From: Mesorhizobium loti R88b
Lineage (GTDB): Bacteria > Pseudomonadota > Alphaproteobacteria > Rhizobiales > Rhizobiaceae
NCBI RefSeq assembly: GCF_013170845.1
Contig: NZ_CP033367.1
Location: 5,457,001-5,521,000 of the forward strand
Direction of reading: 5' to 3'
Length of the DNA: 64,000 bases
Part shown: positions 1 through 9,399 of the stretch, one piece after another
Layout of the letters: every line of letters begins with the position of its first letter
Numbering within the stretch: position 1 is the first letter of the stretch
Position numbers and translations under genes: made by a program
The notes under the pieces: model-generated
The model's database searches: none
Told to the model about the DNA's origin: nothing
The model's input: the letters and a program-made list of their open reading frames with translations, nothing else

Positions 1-560
1 TCCTGATCATCGAGCCCTTCATCCGAGTTGAGCAGGGTCAGCTCCGGCCAGGAAATGATGAGCACGCCAATGAGACCGATCGCGACTGCGCTCCAGCGAT
101 AGACGCGGATCGTCTCGCCAAGGAAGACCGAGGAGAACACCACGACCAGCAGCGGTTGTGCATAGTTCAGCGTGATCGCCTCCGGCAGCGGCAACCTGGT
201 GAGCGCGAAGAAGCCAAGCCCCATGGCGCCGACGCCGACGATGCCTCGCGCGACATGGTTGAAGGGACGTTTGGTGACGAATGCCGTCGACAGATGTCCC
301 TTCAAGGCCAGGAAGGCAATGATCGGGAAGATGGCGAAGAACGAGCGGAAGAAGACGATCTGCCCGGCCGGCACCTCGCCGGCCGCCTTGATGCAGGTTT
401 GCATGCCGACAAAAACCGCCACCGACACGATCTTCAGGGCAATGCCCCTCAGAGTGTCGTGACCACCGGTTGTTTCTGGTTGAGCCCCGGCTCCTGATGT
501 CACGCTGGCGATCGGTCCTTGATCGTTGCCTGTATGCCCGGCAACGCTGGCATTCAACAT
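1..560 (-). CDS. DMT-superfamily transporter, EamA family (3' end cut by window edge)
   Basis: This is a multi-pass inner-membrane protein of the EamA (RhaT-like) drug/metabolite transporter superfamily; its substrate cannot be read from sequence. Reading from the ATG at 560 gives a hydrophilic leader of about 38 residues, then alternating hydrophobic segments with short basic loops. The segment reading LPLPEAITLNYAQPLLVV, followed by FLGE, is characteristic of EamA repeats. The frame runs off the window edge after about 186 codons, so roughly the first EamA repeat and part of the second are visible. It is divergent from pepN, with about 150 bases between the starts. Confidence 0.8.
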   Translation of the reverse strand, partial: MLNASVAGHTGNDQGPIASVTSGAGAQPETTGGHDTLRGIALKIVSVAVFVGMQTCIKAAGEVPAGQIVFFRSFFAIFPIIAFLALKGHLSTAFVTKRPFNHVARGIVGVGAMGLGFFALTRLPLPEAITLNYAQPLLVVVFSSVFLGETIRVYRWSAVAIGLIGVLIISWPELTLLNSDEGLDDQ

Positions 561-707
561 GCGTTGGCCGCGATGCCGCAAAGTAAGGCCTCGATAGACC
601 CTCTCGCAGTTTTGTCGAGGGACTGTTTCGTGTAAAGAGCGCGGACTTCAATTTCTTGGACCGGCAGGAAGTCCGCTCCCAACGCAATCGACAGGAAAAA
701 CAACGGA

Positions 708-3353
708 ATGCGCACGGACACCGGCCAGGTCTTCAAGCTCGAAGACTATCGCCCCAACGATTATCTCATTCCGCAGACCAATCTCACCTTCCGCCTTTCG
801 CCCGAGGCCACAATCGTCACCGCTACACTGACGATCGAGCGTCGCGAGGGGGTGTCCGTGTCGGCGCCATTGGTGCTCGACGGCGACGGGCTGACGCTCA
901 AGCGCATCGAGATCAACGGCAAGAAGGCAAAACCGGCGGATCTGCTGGCAACACCTGACCAGCTGACCATTCTCAAGCCACCGGCCGCCCGCCGTTTCCA
1001 GTTGCTCATCGAAACCCAGTTGGAGCCCGCCGGCAACGAAGCCCTGATGGGCCTCTACCGCTCGAACAACGTCTATTGCACGCAATGCGAGGCCGAAGGC
1101 TTTCGCCGCATCACCTATTTCCTCGATCGCCCCGATATCCTGTCCGTCTATACCGTGCGCATTGAGGCGCTGCGTGACGAGGCTCCGCTGCTCCTGTCCA
1201 ACGGCAATCCCGGAGAAAAAGGCGATCTCGGCGACGGCTGGCATTATGCCGTCTGGCACGACCCCTTCCCCAAGCCGTCCTATCTGTTCGCGCTGGTGGC
1301 CGGCAATCTCGGTCAGGTCGCAGACAGTTTCGTCACACTATCCGGCCGTAAGGTCGAGCTCGGCATCTATGTCGAGCCCGGCAAGGAGAAGCTGGCCGGC
1401 TACGCGATGGATGCGCTGAAGCGATCCATGAAATGGGATGAGGAGGCGTTTGGCCGCGAATACGATCTCGACGTCTTCAACATCGTCGCCGTGTCCGACT
1501 TCAACATGGGCGCGATGGAGAACAAGGGCCTAAACATCTTCAACGACAAATATGTGCTGGCCGACCAGGAGACCGCGACGGACGCCGATTTCGCCAATAT
1601 CGAGGCGATCATCGCGCACGAATATTTCCACAATTGGACAGGCAACAGAATCACTTGCCGTGACTGGTTCCAGCTTTGCCTGAAGGAAGGGCTGACGGTT
1701 TTTCGTGACCATGAATTCTCCGCCGACCAGCGCTCGCGGCCGGTCAAGCGCATCGCCGAGGTACGCCTGCTGCGGGCGCATCAGTTCCCCGAGGATCAGG
1801 GCCCGCTGGCCCATCCGGTGCGGCCGCGCCGCTATCGCGAGATCAACAATTTCTACACGGCGACGGTCTACGAAAAGGGCTCCGAAGTGGTGCGCATGAT
1901 CCGCACCATCCTTGGGGCTAAGGCCTTTCGCGCCGGCATGGACCTCTATTTCGAGCGGCACGACGGCGACGCGGCGACGATCGAGGATTTCATCAAGGTG
2001 TTCGAGGATGCGTCGGGCCGCGACCTGTCGCAGTTCGCGCTGTGGTACCATCAGGCGGGCACGCCCAATCTGACGGTCAGTTCGACGCACAATCCGGCCG
2101 CGCAGGAATTCACGCTCGAAATCGAACAGTCGGTGCCGCCGACACCATCCGAAAGCCGCAAGCGGCTGATGCATATTCCGCTCGCCTTCGGTCTGATCGG
2201 CACCGGCGGCAATCCTGTCGATTATAGCGGCGTCGAGGGCGCCAGCGTCGAGCATGGCGTCATCCATGTCCGCAAGCGCCGCCATGTGGTGCGGTTCTCG
2301 GGTGTGACCGAGCGCCCAGCTGTGTCACTCAACCGCGGCTTTTCGGCGCCGGTGACGCTGTCGGTCGAGCAGAAGGCCGACGACCAGTTCTTCCTCGCCC
2401 GCCATGACAGCGATGCCTTCTCGCGCTGGCAGGCCTTCAACACGCTGCTCACCGATGCGCTGATCGCTGCCTTCCGAGAAATCCTTGGCGGCAAGCAGCC
2501 GGTCTTCGCGACGCGGCTGACCGAGCTCGCCGGCAGCATTGCGGGTGACGAGACGCTGGAGCCGGCCTACCGGGCCTTGGCGCTGGCGCTGCCTGGCGAG
2601 GCCGACATCGCCCGCGATATCGGCAAGAACATTGATCCCGATGCCATCTATACGGCTCGACAGGCCCTTGCGCTCGCGATCGGCATCGCCAATGGCGTGG
2701 CATTTTCCGGCCTCTACGACGGCCTTGCCGACAAAACCACGTTCAGCCCCGACGCTACGAGTGCAGGACGACGTGCCTTGCGCAACACATTGCTGGACTA
2801 TCTCGCGCTGCTGCCGGGTGGGGCGGCATTGGCGGCCGAGCATTTCCAGTCCGCGACCAACATGACCGACCGCGCAGCCGCTCTTGGCGCGCTCGCTCAT
2901 CGCCACCACGGCTCGCTCGAGGCCATCAAGGCGCTGGCGGCTTTCGAGACGACTTATGGGTCCGATCCGCTGGTCATGGACAAATGGTTCCAGATCCAGG
3001 CCAGCGTGCCGGGACCACAAGCTGTGGACACCGTGCGTGCCCTGGCCGCTCACCCGGCCTTCTCGATGGGCAATCCAAACCGGGTGCGCTCGCTGATCGG
3101 CACATTCTCCAGCGCCAACCAGACTGGCTTCCATCGTGCCGACGGCGAAGGCTACCGGTTCTTTGCACAGACAGTGCTCGAGGTCGAAAAACGCAATCCG
3201 CAAGTGGCGGCAAGGCTGGCGACAGCGCTGAGGTCATGGCGTTCGCTCGAACCGGGCCGGCAAGCCAAGGCCCGGGAAGCGCTGCTTTCGATCGCCAATG
3301 CCGAAAACCTGTCGGCGGATCTGAGGGATATTGTCGAGCGAACGCTGGCTTAG
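708..3353 (+). CDS. pepN: Aminopeptidase N (M1 family zinc metallopeptidase)
   Basis: Cytoplasmic M1 aminopeptidase that removes N-terminal residues from peptides and supports peptide turnover. At 881 aa it has the usual length for bacterial PepN. The exopeptidase motif GAMEN lies at residues 268-272. The zinc motif HEYFH starts at H304 (H304, E305, H308), and the third ligand is E327 in KEGLTVFRD, giving the canonical HExxH-x18-E spacing. The C-terminal half is the helical DUF3458 region of the PepN branch. A purine-rich stretch (GACAGGAAAAA) precedes the ATG. The following sensor kinase reads the same way after about 190 bases. Confidence 0.95.
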   Translation: MRTDTGQVFKLEDYRPNDYLIPQTNLTFRLSPEATIVTATLTIERREGVSVSAPLVLDGDGLTLKRIEINGKKAKPADLLATPDQLTILKPPAARRFQLLIETQLEPAGNEALMGLYRSNNVYCTQCEAEGFRRITYFLDRPDILSVYTVRIEALRDEAPLLLSNGNPGEKGDLGDGWHYAVWHDPFPKPSYLFALVAGNLGQVADSFVTLSGRKVELGIYVEPGKEKLAGYAMDALKRSMKWDEEAFGREYDLDVFNIVAVSDFNMGAMENKGLNIFNDKYVLADQETATDADFANIEAIIAHEYFHNWTGNRITCRDWFQLCLKEGLTVFRDHEFSADQRSRPVKRIAEVRLLRAHQFPEDQGPLAHPVRPRRYREINNFYTATVYEKGSEVVRMIRTILGAKAFRAGMDLYFERHDGDAATIEDFIKVFEDASGRDLSQFALWYHQAGTPNLTVSSTHNPAAQEFTLEIEQSVPPTPSESRKRLMHIPLAFGLIGTGGNPVDYSGVEGASVEHGVIHVRKRRHVVRFSGVTERPAVSLNRGFSAPVTLSVEQKADDQFFLARHDSDAFSRWQAFNTLLTDALIAAFREILGGKQPVFATRLTELAGSIAGDETLEPAYRALALALPGEADIARDIGKNIDPDAIYTARQALALAIGIANGVAFSGLYDGLADKTTFSPDATSAGRRALRNTLLDYLALLPGGAALAAEHFQSATNMTDRAAALGALAHRHHGSLEAIKALAAFETTYGSDPLVMDKWFQIQASVPGPQAVDTVRALAAHPAFSMGNPNRVRSLIGTFSSANQTGFHRADGEGYRFFAQTVLEVEKRNPQVAARLATALRSWRSLEPGRQAKAREALLSIANAENLSADLRDIVERTLA

Positions 3354-3549
3354 GCGTCCTTGTCTCTCCCGCGAGGGGGAAGGCCCGAGCCACTGGAGCT
3401 CCAAAAGCCCATTATTTTAGTCGATTTTTAATCTTTTTTCGCCGGACCACTGGACAAGGCGAATCACGTTTGATTCTTTACTGACGATTCGGAAGTGCGG
3501 TGTTTGCCGGATCACCAAGCAGCATAGGCAAATTCGGGGAGTGCCATTT

Positions 3550-5871
3550 ATGGCGAAGGCGGACGCGTGGGGCGCGCCCGGTGGGATGGCTTTTGCGCGT
3601 CGCGAGATGCGCAGTGATGGCCTTGCCGGGAATACGCGGCTCATTGCCGAACCGGCCTACAAGCGGCTTCTGGCCGCCGAGCCGCTGCTGCGACGGTCGA
3701 TACCGGCCCTCATCATCATCTTCCTGCTCGTCATCGCGGCGCTGCGTGTGCTGTCGCTGATGAACGAGCGCGACGATGTCGAGCGCGATGCCAAAGCGAT
3801 CCTGACGCTGGCGGCGGCACAGCTCGCCAGTGCTCTGGCCACGACCTCGGATACCGTGCCCGGCGCCGTTCAGGATCTGCTGGAAACCACCAGCCGTCAG
3901 GGCGCGATGGGCCGCAGCCATGTGCTCGTCATCACCGACAGCGCCTTCAAGATCACCGCGGTGACGCCGCGCTCGATGCCCTGGCAAGGCCATGCCCTCG
4001 ACGGCCTCGTCGAAGGCGGTCAGCCCCTGTTCATGTTCGGTGATCGCGCCGGCGTCATGGAGGTCAGCATCGGCGGACAGGACTGGTATGCCGCGGTCAG
4101 CGTGGCCAAGGACCAGAAGGGTGCCGCGGCGGCTTTGGTACCGCAGGACGCGGTCTTCGACGCCTGGCGCAAGACCGTCTCGCTCAACGTCACCCTGTTC
4201 GTGCTGACAGCCGGCGTGCTGATCATCATCCTTTATGCCTATTTCGGGCAGGCGGCGCGGGCGCAGGCCGCCGACCGCATCTATGTCGAAGCGCATCAGC
4301 GCATCGACATGGCGCTGGTGCGCGGCCGCTGTGGCCTGTGGGACTGGGACATGGTGCGCGGCAAGATGTACTGGTCGCGCTCGATGTACGACATGCTGGG
4401 CTACGAGCCCTGCGACACGATGCTGTCCTTCGGTGAGGTCGATGAGATCATCCACCCCGAGGATGGCGACCTGTTCGAGCTCGCCAACAAAATTGTTGCC
4501 CGGGAGATCGATCATATCGACCAGGTGTTCCGGATGCGGCACGCCGATGGCCAATGGGTGTGGATGCGCGCTCGTGCACAGGTCATGGATCCGGAAGCGC
4601 CGGAAATCCAGCTGATCGGCATCGCCGTCGACGTCACCGAGCAGCGCCATCTGGCGCTGCGGTCCGAGGCGGCCGATCTTCGCCTCCGGACCGCGATCGA
4701 GAACATCAATGAATCCTTCGTGCTGTGGGATTCTGCCCAGCGCCTGATCATGTGCAACTCCAAATACCAGCAGGACAACGGGCTTTCGGATCGCGACGTG
4801 ATGCCGGGCGTGACGCGCGCGTCCCTGGAAGAGCGGATGCTTGCCTTTGCTTCCGAGCGCCGGCTCGCCAACACCAATGGTCCGCAAGGCGGCGCCACTT
4901 TCGAGCGGCAGCTGAATGACGGCCGCTGGCTGCAGGTCAACGAACTCAGGACCAGGGATGGCGGCATCGTCTCGGTCGGATCCGACATCACCCAGATCAA
5001 GCTGCATCAGGAAAAGCTGGTCGACAGCGAACGCAGGCTGATGGCAACGATCCACGATCTCAGCCTCGCCAGGCGCTCCGAAGAGGAGCGTTCCAGTGAG
5101 CTGGTCGACCTCAACCGCAAATACATGAAGGAAACCGAACGCGCCGAAGCGGCGAACCGGGCCAAATCCGAATTCCTGGCCAACATGTCGCATGAACTGC
5201 GCACGCCGCTGAACGCCATCATCGGCTTCTCCGAACTGATGGAACAGGGGCTGTTCGGCCCGCTCGGCTCGGAGCGCTACGAGGAGTACGCCACCGATAT
5301 CAACAGCAGCGGCAAATATCTGCTCGGCGTCATCAACGACATTCTCGATATGTCCAAGATCGAGGCTGGCCAGTTCTCGCTGGATCAGGAGCAGATCGAT
5401 CTCGGGCCGCTGATCAGCGAGACGGTCCGCGTCGTCTCGCTGCAGGCCGCGCAAAAGGCGATCACCGTCGAAACGCGTATCGCCGACGCGCTGACACTGT
5501 TTGCGGATCGCCGGGCGATCAAGCAGATCGTCATCAACCTCCTGTCCAACGCGGTAAAGTTCACCGGCCAGGGCGGACACATATCGGTCCGGGCCCGCAA
5601 CACATCAGGCGCGTTGGTGCTGACGATCGAAGACAATGGCTGCGGCATCCCGAAAGCGGCGCTCGGCAAGCTCGGGCGGCCCTTCGAACAGGTGCAGAAC
5701 CAGTTTTCCAAGAACCACGCCGGATCAGGCCTTGGCCTTGCGATCTCGCGCTCGCTGGCCGAGCTCCAAGGCGGCGCGCTGAAGATCCGTTCGACCGAGG
5801 GCGTCGGCACGATCGTGTCGGTGCGTATACCGGTGAAGAGGGCGACCCAGGCGGTCAAAGTCGCGGCTTGA
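3550..5871 (+). CDS. Membrane PAS-domain sensor histidine kinase, CbrA/DivJ-PleC-like
   Basis: An inner-membrane sensor kinase of 773 aa. Hydrophobic segments at about 51-71 and 211-233 flank a periplasmic sensor region of about 140 residues. A PAS fold follows at about 255-375 (contains HPEDGDLFE and ends DVTEQ), a second at about 380-490, a coiled linker, HisKA with the phospho-acceptor His548 in SHELRTPLNAIIGFSE, and HATPase_c with DNGCGIP and GSGLGLAIS boxes. The H-box resembles the DivJ/PleC/PdhS group that feeds DivK in alphaproteobacteria. Architecture and the pepN neighbour resemble Sinorhizobium CbrA; I recall that synteny but cannot check it. A GTG three codons upstream (3541) is an alternative start. 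Confidence 0.85.
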   Translation: MAKADAWGAPGGMAFARREMRSDGLAGNTRLIAEPAYKRLLAAEPLLRRSIPALIIIFLLVIAALRVLSLMNERDDVERDAKAILTLAAAQLASALATTSDTVPGAVQDLLETTSRQGAMGRSHVLVITDSAFKITAVTPRSMPWQGHALDGLVEGGQPLFMFGDRAGVMEVSIGGQDWYAAVSVAKDQKGAAAALVPQDAVFDAWRKTVSLNVTLFVLTAGVLIIILYAYFGQAARAQAADRIYVEAHQRIDMALVRGRCGLWDWDMVRGKMYWSRSMYDMLGYEPCDTMLSFGEVDEIIHPEDGDLFELANKIVAREIDHIDQVFRMRHADGQWVWMRARAQVMDPEAPEIQLIGIAVDVTEQRHLALRSEAADLRLRTAIENINESFVLWDSAQRLIMCNSKYQQDNGLSDRDVMPGVTRASLEERMLAFASERRLANTNGPQGGATFERQLNDGRWLQVNELRTRDGGIVSVGSDITQIKLHQEKLVDSERRLMATIHDLSLARRSEEERSSELVDLNRKYMKETERAEAANRAKSEFLANMSHELRTPLNAIIGFSELMEQGLFGPLGSERYEEYATDINSSGKYLLGVINDILDMSKIEAGQFSLDQEQIDLGPLISETVRVVSLQAAQKAITVETRIADALTLFADRRAIKQIVINLLSNAVKFTGQGGHISVRARNTSGALVLTIEDNGCGIPKAALGKLGRPFEQVQNQFSKNHAGSGLGLAISRSLAELQGGALKIRSTEGVGTIVSVRIPVKRATQAVKVAA

Positions 5872-5918
5872 GCAGCAGGCCCAGTCAATGTTGCCGGAGC
5901 CTGCTGTCTTCTGCAGCT

Positions 5919-6389
5919 TCACTGTACGCCGCCGTCGTCATCCGATTGGCGATGATGGCCAAAACGCCTGCCCTTCGGCAGCTCGCTCTTCTCGATCTTG
6001 CCGTCATTGTTCTTGTCGAGCATGGCGAAGACCTTCTTCTCGCGACCGGTGATGTCGTCTGAGGTCAGCGTGCCATCGCCCCTGGCGTCGTAGCGGGCGA
6101 TGATGCGCTTGGCCATGCGTTCGAAACGGGCCTTCTCCAGCGCATCGGCGAGTTGGGCGACGGTCAGCTTGCCGCCATTGTCGGCGACGAGCTTCTTCAG
6201 CCGGGCGTTCATGGCATCCGAGAATTGGTCGAAGGTGATGGTGCCGCCATTGTCATTCACCGCCCTGTCGAGACGCATCATCGTGCGCTCGCGAATCTTT
6301 GCGCTGTCGATGTTTTCGGCGTACGCCGCGCTGCCGACGGCACCGGCGAGAGCGATGAAAGCAAATGCGAGTTTGGTTGACTTTCTCAT
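5919..6389 (-). CDS. Secreted EF-hand calcium-binding protein
   Basis: A small exported protein of 156 aa. Residues 1-24 form a signal peptide (basic MRKSTK, hydrophobic core, AYA cleavage region). Two well-formed EF-hand loops start at D101 (DARGDGTLTSDD) and D125 (DKNNDGKIEKSE). Two degenerate ones lie near residues 41-54 and 69-80 (NDNGGTITFDQF, DNGGKLTVAQL). The tail is His/Asp rich. This ATG is preceded by AGGAG at good spacing, so it is preferred over upstream in-frame starts. It lies about 50 bases downstream of glnE and may be read through from that transcript. Calcium binding is inferred from the loops; the role is unknown. Confidence 0.85.
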   Translation of the reverse strand: MRKSTKLAFAFIALAGAVGSAAYAENIDSAKIRERTMMRLDRAVNDNGGTITFDQFSDAMNARLKKLVADNGGKLTVAQLADALEKARFERMAKRIIARYDARGDGTLTSDDITGREKKVFAMLDKNNDGKIEKSELPKGRRFGHHRQSDDDGGVQ

Positions 6390-6438
6390 GGTCTTCTCCT
6401 GTTGCATCGTCACCCCCGATGCGGCCGGACCCGCTATT

Positions 6439-9399
6439 TCACGGTCGTCCAGCACGAAGTAAAAGGTCGAAGTCCTTCCTGACCTTTTGCGACGTCTCCT
6501 TGAGGTGCGCTTCCAGCACACCGAAATCCGGCAGGTCGGTGACCGCCAGAAGCAGATCCGAAAGCCCTGGCGGAACATCGTCGCGCTCAAAGGCGCCGGT
6601 GAGGCACAGCCGCGTCATCTGGGTCAGCGCCAGATAGAGCGCATAAGCATCGGCAAGTTCCTGCCTGACTCCGGCATCGGCGAAGCGCGGTGTCAAGCGA
6701 GACAGGATCTCGGCCGTACCGGTGACGCGTGGCCCAGCCTCGACCTGCCCGGTGATGAGAGCCACCTGGGCGATGAATTCGAGATCGATCAGCCCTCCGG
6801 GGATCAGCTTGATGTCCCAGAGATCGCGTGGCGGCTTTTCCGTCTCGATCATGGCACGCATGTCCGAGGCTTCCGCCCTCACTTTTGCAGCGTCGCGCGG
6901 CTGGTCAAGCACGGCCGCCACTTCCGCTTCGACCTCAGCGCACAGACCGCCATCGCCGGCGATTGCACGCGCCCGCGACAGCGCCATATGCTCCCAGGTC
7001 CAGGCCTCCTGGCGCTGGTATTTCTTGAAGGCATCGATATGGGTGGCCACCGGCCCCTTGTTGCCGGACGGCCGCAGCCGCAGGTCGAGCTCGTAGAGCA
7101 CACCCTCCGCCGTCGGTGCGGATACAGCCGAGATCAGCCGCTGCGTCATGCGGGTGTAGTAGTGCGACGGCGCCAATGGCTTGTCGCCGTCGGAATCCTC
7201 GGCGTCTGCATCGTGATCGTAAAGCAGGATGAGGTCGACATCCGACCCCGCGGTCAATTCGCGGCTGCCGAGCTTGCCCATGCCAAGCAGCGAAACGACG
7301 CCGCCAGCTATCGTGCCGTGCCGTGCCGAGAATTCGGCCATCACTGCCCGTAACGCTGCCTCGATGGTAAGATCAGCCAGATCGGAAAAGGCGCGGCCGG
7401 CACGAGCCGGATCGATCGACCCGGCGAGCAGTCGAACACCAATCAGGAATTTCTGCTCCGAGGCAAAGATGCGCAGCCGGTCGAGCACGTCTTCATAGAG
7501 GCGGTCGCCCTCAAGAAAGGCCGAAAGCCGCGCAGACAAATAGGCGCGGTCCGGCAACTCTGTCAGCAAGGCCGGGTCGAGCAGGCCGTCGAAGACATGG
7601 GGTCGGCGCGTGATGATCGCCGCCAGCCGGGGCGCGGCGCCCATGATCGTCGCTATCAGCTTGAGCAGCGCCGGGTTGGACTGGAGCAGCGAGAACAGCT
7701 GGATGCCGGCCGGCAGACCGGCAAGGAACTCGTCGAAGCGGATCAAGGCTTCGTCCGCCCGGCGTGTCTGGCCGAAAGCGCGCAGCAAGGCCGGCGTCAA
7801 CTCCGTCAGCCGCTCGCGCGCCTCCGCCGACCGGGTGACGCGATAGCGGCCGAAATGCCAGCCGCGGATGACGCGGCAGATGTCACTCGGCCGCTGGAAG
7901 CCGAGACCATGCAGGGTCTGCAGCGTGTCGGGGTCGTCGACATCGCCGGTGAAGACCAGATTGCCGATCCCCGCCGAAAGCTCCGGCGCTGTTTCAAACA
8001 GCGCCGCATAATGGCGCTCGACCTGCTGCAACGAGGCGCGGAACGCCAGCGAAAAGGCAGCCGCATCGGCAAAACCCAGCATGCGGGCGATCCGCTCCAG
8101 CCCTTCGTCGTCTTCCGGCAGCGTGTGCGTCTGCTCGTCGGCCACCATCTGGACGGCGTGTTCGACGCGGCGCAGGAACCAGTATTGGCGGGCGAGCGCG
8201 TCACCTGCGTCTGATGTGATCCAGCCGCGCGCGGCAAGCTGGCCAAGCATCGGCACCGTCTCGCGGCCGCGCAGTTCGGGGAAGCGACCACCGGCGATGA
8301 GCTGCTGGGTCTGGACGAAGAACTCGATCTCGCGGATGCCGCCGCGTCCGAGCTTGACATTGTGGCCCTTCACCGCGATCTCGCCATGACCCTTGTGGGC
8401 GTGGATCTGGCGCTTGATCGAATGGACGTCGGCAATCGCCGCGTAGTCCATGTATTTGCGCCAGATATAGGGCTGAAGCTCCTTGAGGAAGGCGGCACCC
8501 GCAGCCAGATCGCCGGCCACCGGACGCGCCTTGATCATCGCCGCACGCTCCCAGTTCTGGCCGCGCGCCTCGTAGTAGCGCAGTGCGGCTTCGACAGGGA
8601 TCGCCAGCGGGGTCGAACCGGGATCGGGGCGCAGCCTCAGATCGGTCCGGAAGACATAGCCGTGCTCGGTGCGGTCCTGCAGTATGCGGACCAGCCGTCG
8701 CGTCAGCCGCGAAAACAGTTCGGTTGCGTCGAGAGGATCGACCACGGCAGGCGCTTCCGGATCGAAGAAGACGACGAGATCGATATCGGACGAGAAATTA
8801 AGCTCATGCGCGCCAAGCTTGCCCATGCCGAGCAGGATCCAGCCCGATTGCCGCGACGGGTTGTCGAGGTCCGGCAGTTTGAGCTTGCCTTGGCCATGCG
8901 CATCACACAGCAGGAAGTCGACGGCTGCACGGGTGCAGGCATCGGCAAGATCGCTCAGCCGCCGTACGGTAAGAGATGTTTCCGCCTCGCCTGCGAGATC
9001 GGCGAGCGCGATCAGGAAATGCGCCTCGGCCTTGCACTGGCGCAGCTCCATCATCAGGCTGGATTCGGAAACCGTCTCAGCCAAAGACGCTTGATCGATC
9101 GCAGTGGTGATCGTTTTGAGACGCGCCTCGACCGGCTGGTCGAAAAGAGCATCCACAATCCGAGGCCTGCGCCGCGCCATGTCCCGCAGGAATGGGGAGA
9201 GGTCGAAGACGGCGGCCAGGAAATCCTGGCCCTCCCCCTTGCCGCCCAGGAACCTGGCAAGCCGCGTCAGCCCTTCTTCGCGTGCCGCCGCAGCGATTTC
9301 GGCCAGCTCCTGCCGCGCGCGCGCTTCGTCGAGAGGGACAAGCCCAACCGCCGGCTTCAGCAGCCAGTCCGTAGCCGTCCGTTTCGCGACCACGGCCAT
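6439..9399 (-). CDS. glnE: Bifunctional glutamine synthetase adenylyltransferase/deadenylase
   Basis: GlnE adenylylates glutamine synthetase to switch it off under nitrogen sufficiency and removes AMP under nitrogen limitation, responding to PII proteins. The protein (986 aa) shows the two nucleotidyltransferase halves: the N-terminal adenylyl-removing domain with D205-x-D207 in SSDIDLVVFFD and the C-terminal adenylyl-transferase domain with D720-x-D722 in GSDVDLILLYD. The family motif GRGGIREIEF is also present. The ATG at 9399 shares one base with the stop of the upstream sensor kinase (TGATG), which implies translational coupling. A TTG one codon earlier is the only other close start. Confidence 0.95.
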   Translation of the reverse strand: MAVVAKRTATDWLLKPAVGLVPLDEARARQELAEIAAAAREEGLTRLARFLGGKGEGQDFLAAVFDLSPFLRDMARRRPRIVDALFDQPVEARLKTITTAIDQASLAETVSESSLMMELRQCKAEAHFLIALADLAGEAETSLTVRRLSDLADACTRAAVDFLLCDAHGQGKLKLPDLDNPSRQSGWILLGMGKLGAHELNFSSDIDLVVFFDPEAPAVVDPLDATELFSRLTRRLVRILQDRTEHGYVFRTDLRLRPDPGSTPLAIPVEAALRYYEARGQNWERAAMIKARPVAGDLAAGAAFLKELQPYIWRKYMDYAAIADVHSIKRQIHAHKGHGEIAVKGHNVKLGRGGIREIEFFVQTQQLIAGGRFPELRGRETVPMLGQLAARGWITSDAGDALARQYWFLRRVEHAVQMVADEQTHTLPEDDEGLERIARMLGFADAAAFSLAFRASLQQVERHYAALFETAPELSAGIGNLVFTGDVDDPDTLQTLHGLGFQRPSDICRVIRGWHFGRYRVTRSAEARERLTELTPALLRAFGQTRRADEALIRFDEFLAGLPAGIQLFSLLQSNPALLKLIATIMGAAPRLAAIITRRPHVFDGLLDPALLTELPDRAYLSARLSAFLEGDRLYEDVLDRLRIFASEQKFLIGVRLLAGSIDPARAGRAFSDLADLTIEAALRAVMAEFSARHGTIAGGVVSLLGMGKLGSRELTAGSDVDLILLYDHDADAEDSDGDKPLAPSHYYTRMTQRLISAVSAPTAEGVLYELDLRLRPSGNKGPVATHIDAFKKYQRQEAWTWEHMALSRARAIAGDGGLCAEVEAEVAAVLDQPRDAAKVRAEASDMRAMIETEKPPRDLWDIKLIPGGLIDLEFIAQVALITGQVEAGPRVTGTAEILSRLTPRFADAGVRQELADAYALYLALTQMTRLCLTGAFERDDVPPGLSDLLLAVTDLPDFGVLEAHLKETSQKVRKDFDLLLRAGRP

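Noticed and set aside
3478..5580. A 700-codon open frame on the minus strand opposite the PAS kinase
   Set aside because: It is antisense to a clear kinase with domain motifs, and its composition (His/Asp/Arg-rich, no domains) is that of a shadow frame in GC-rich DNA.
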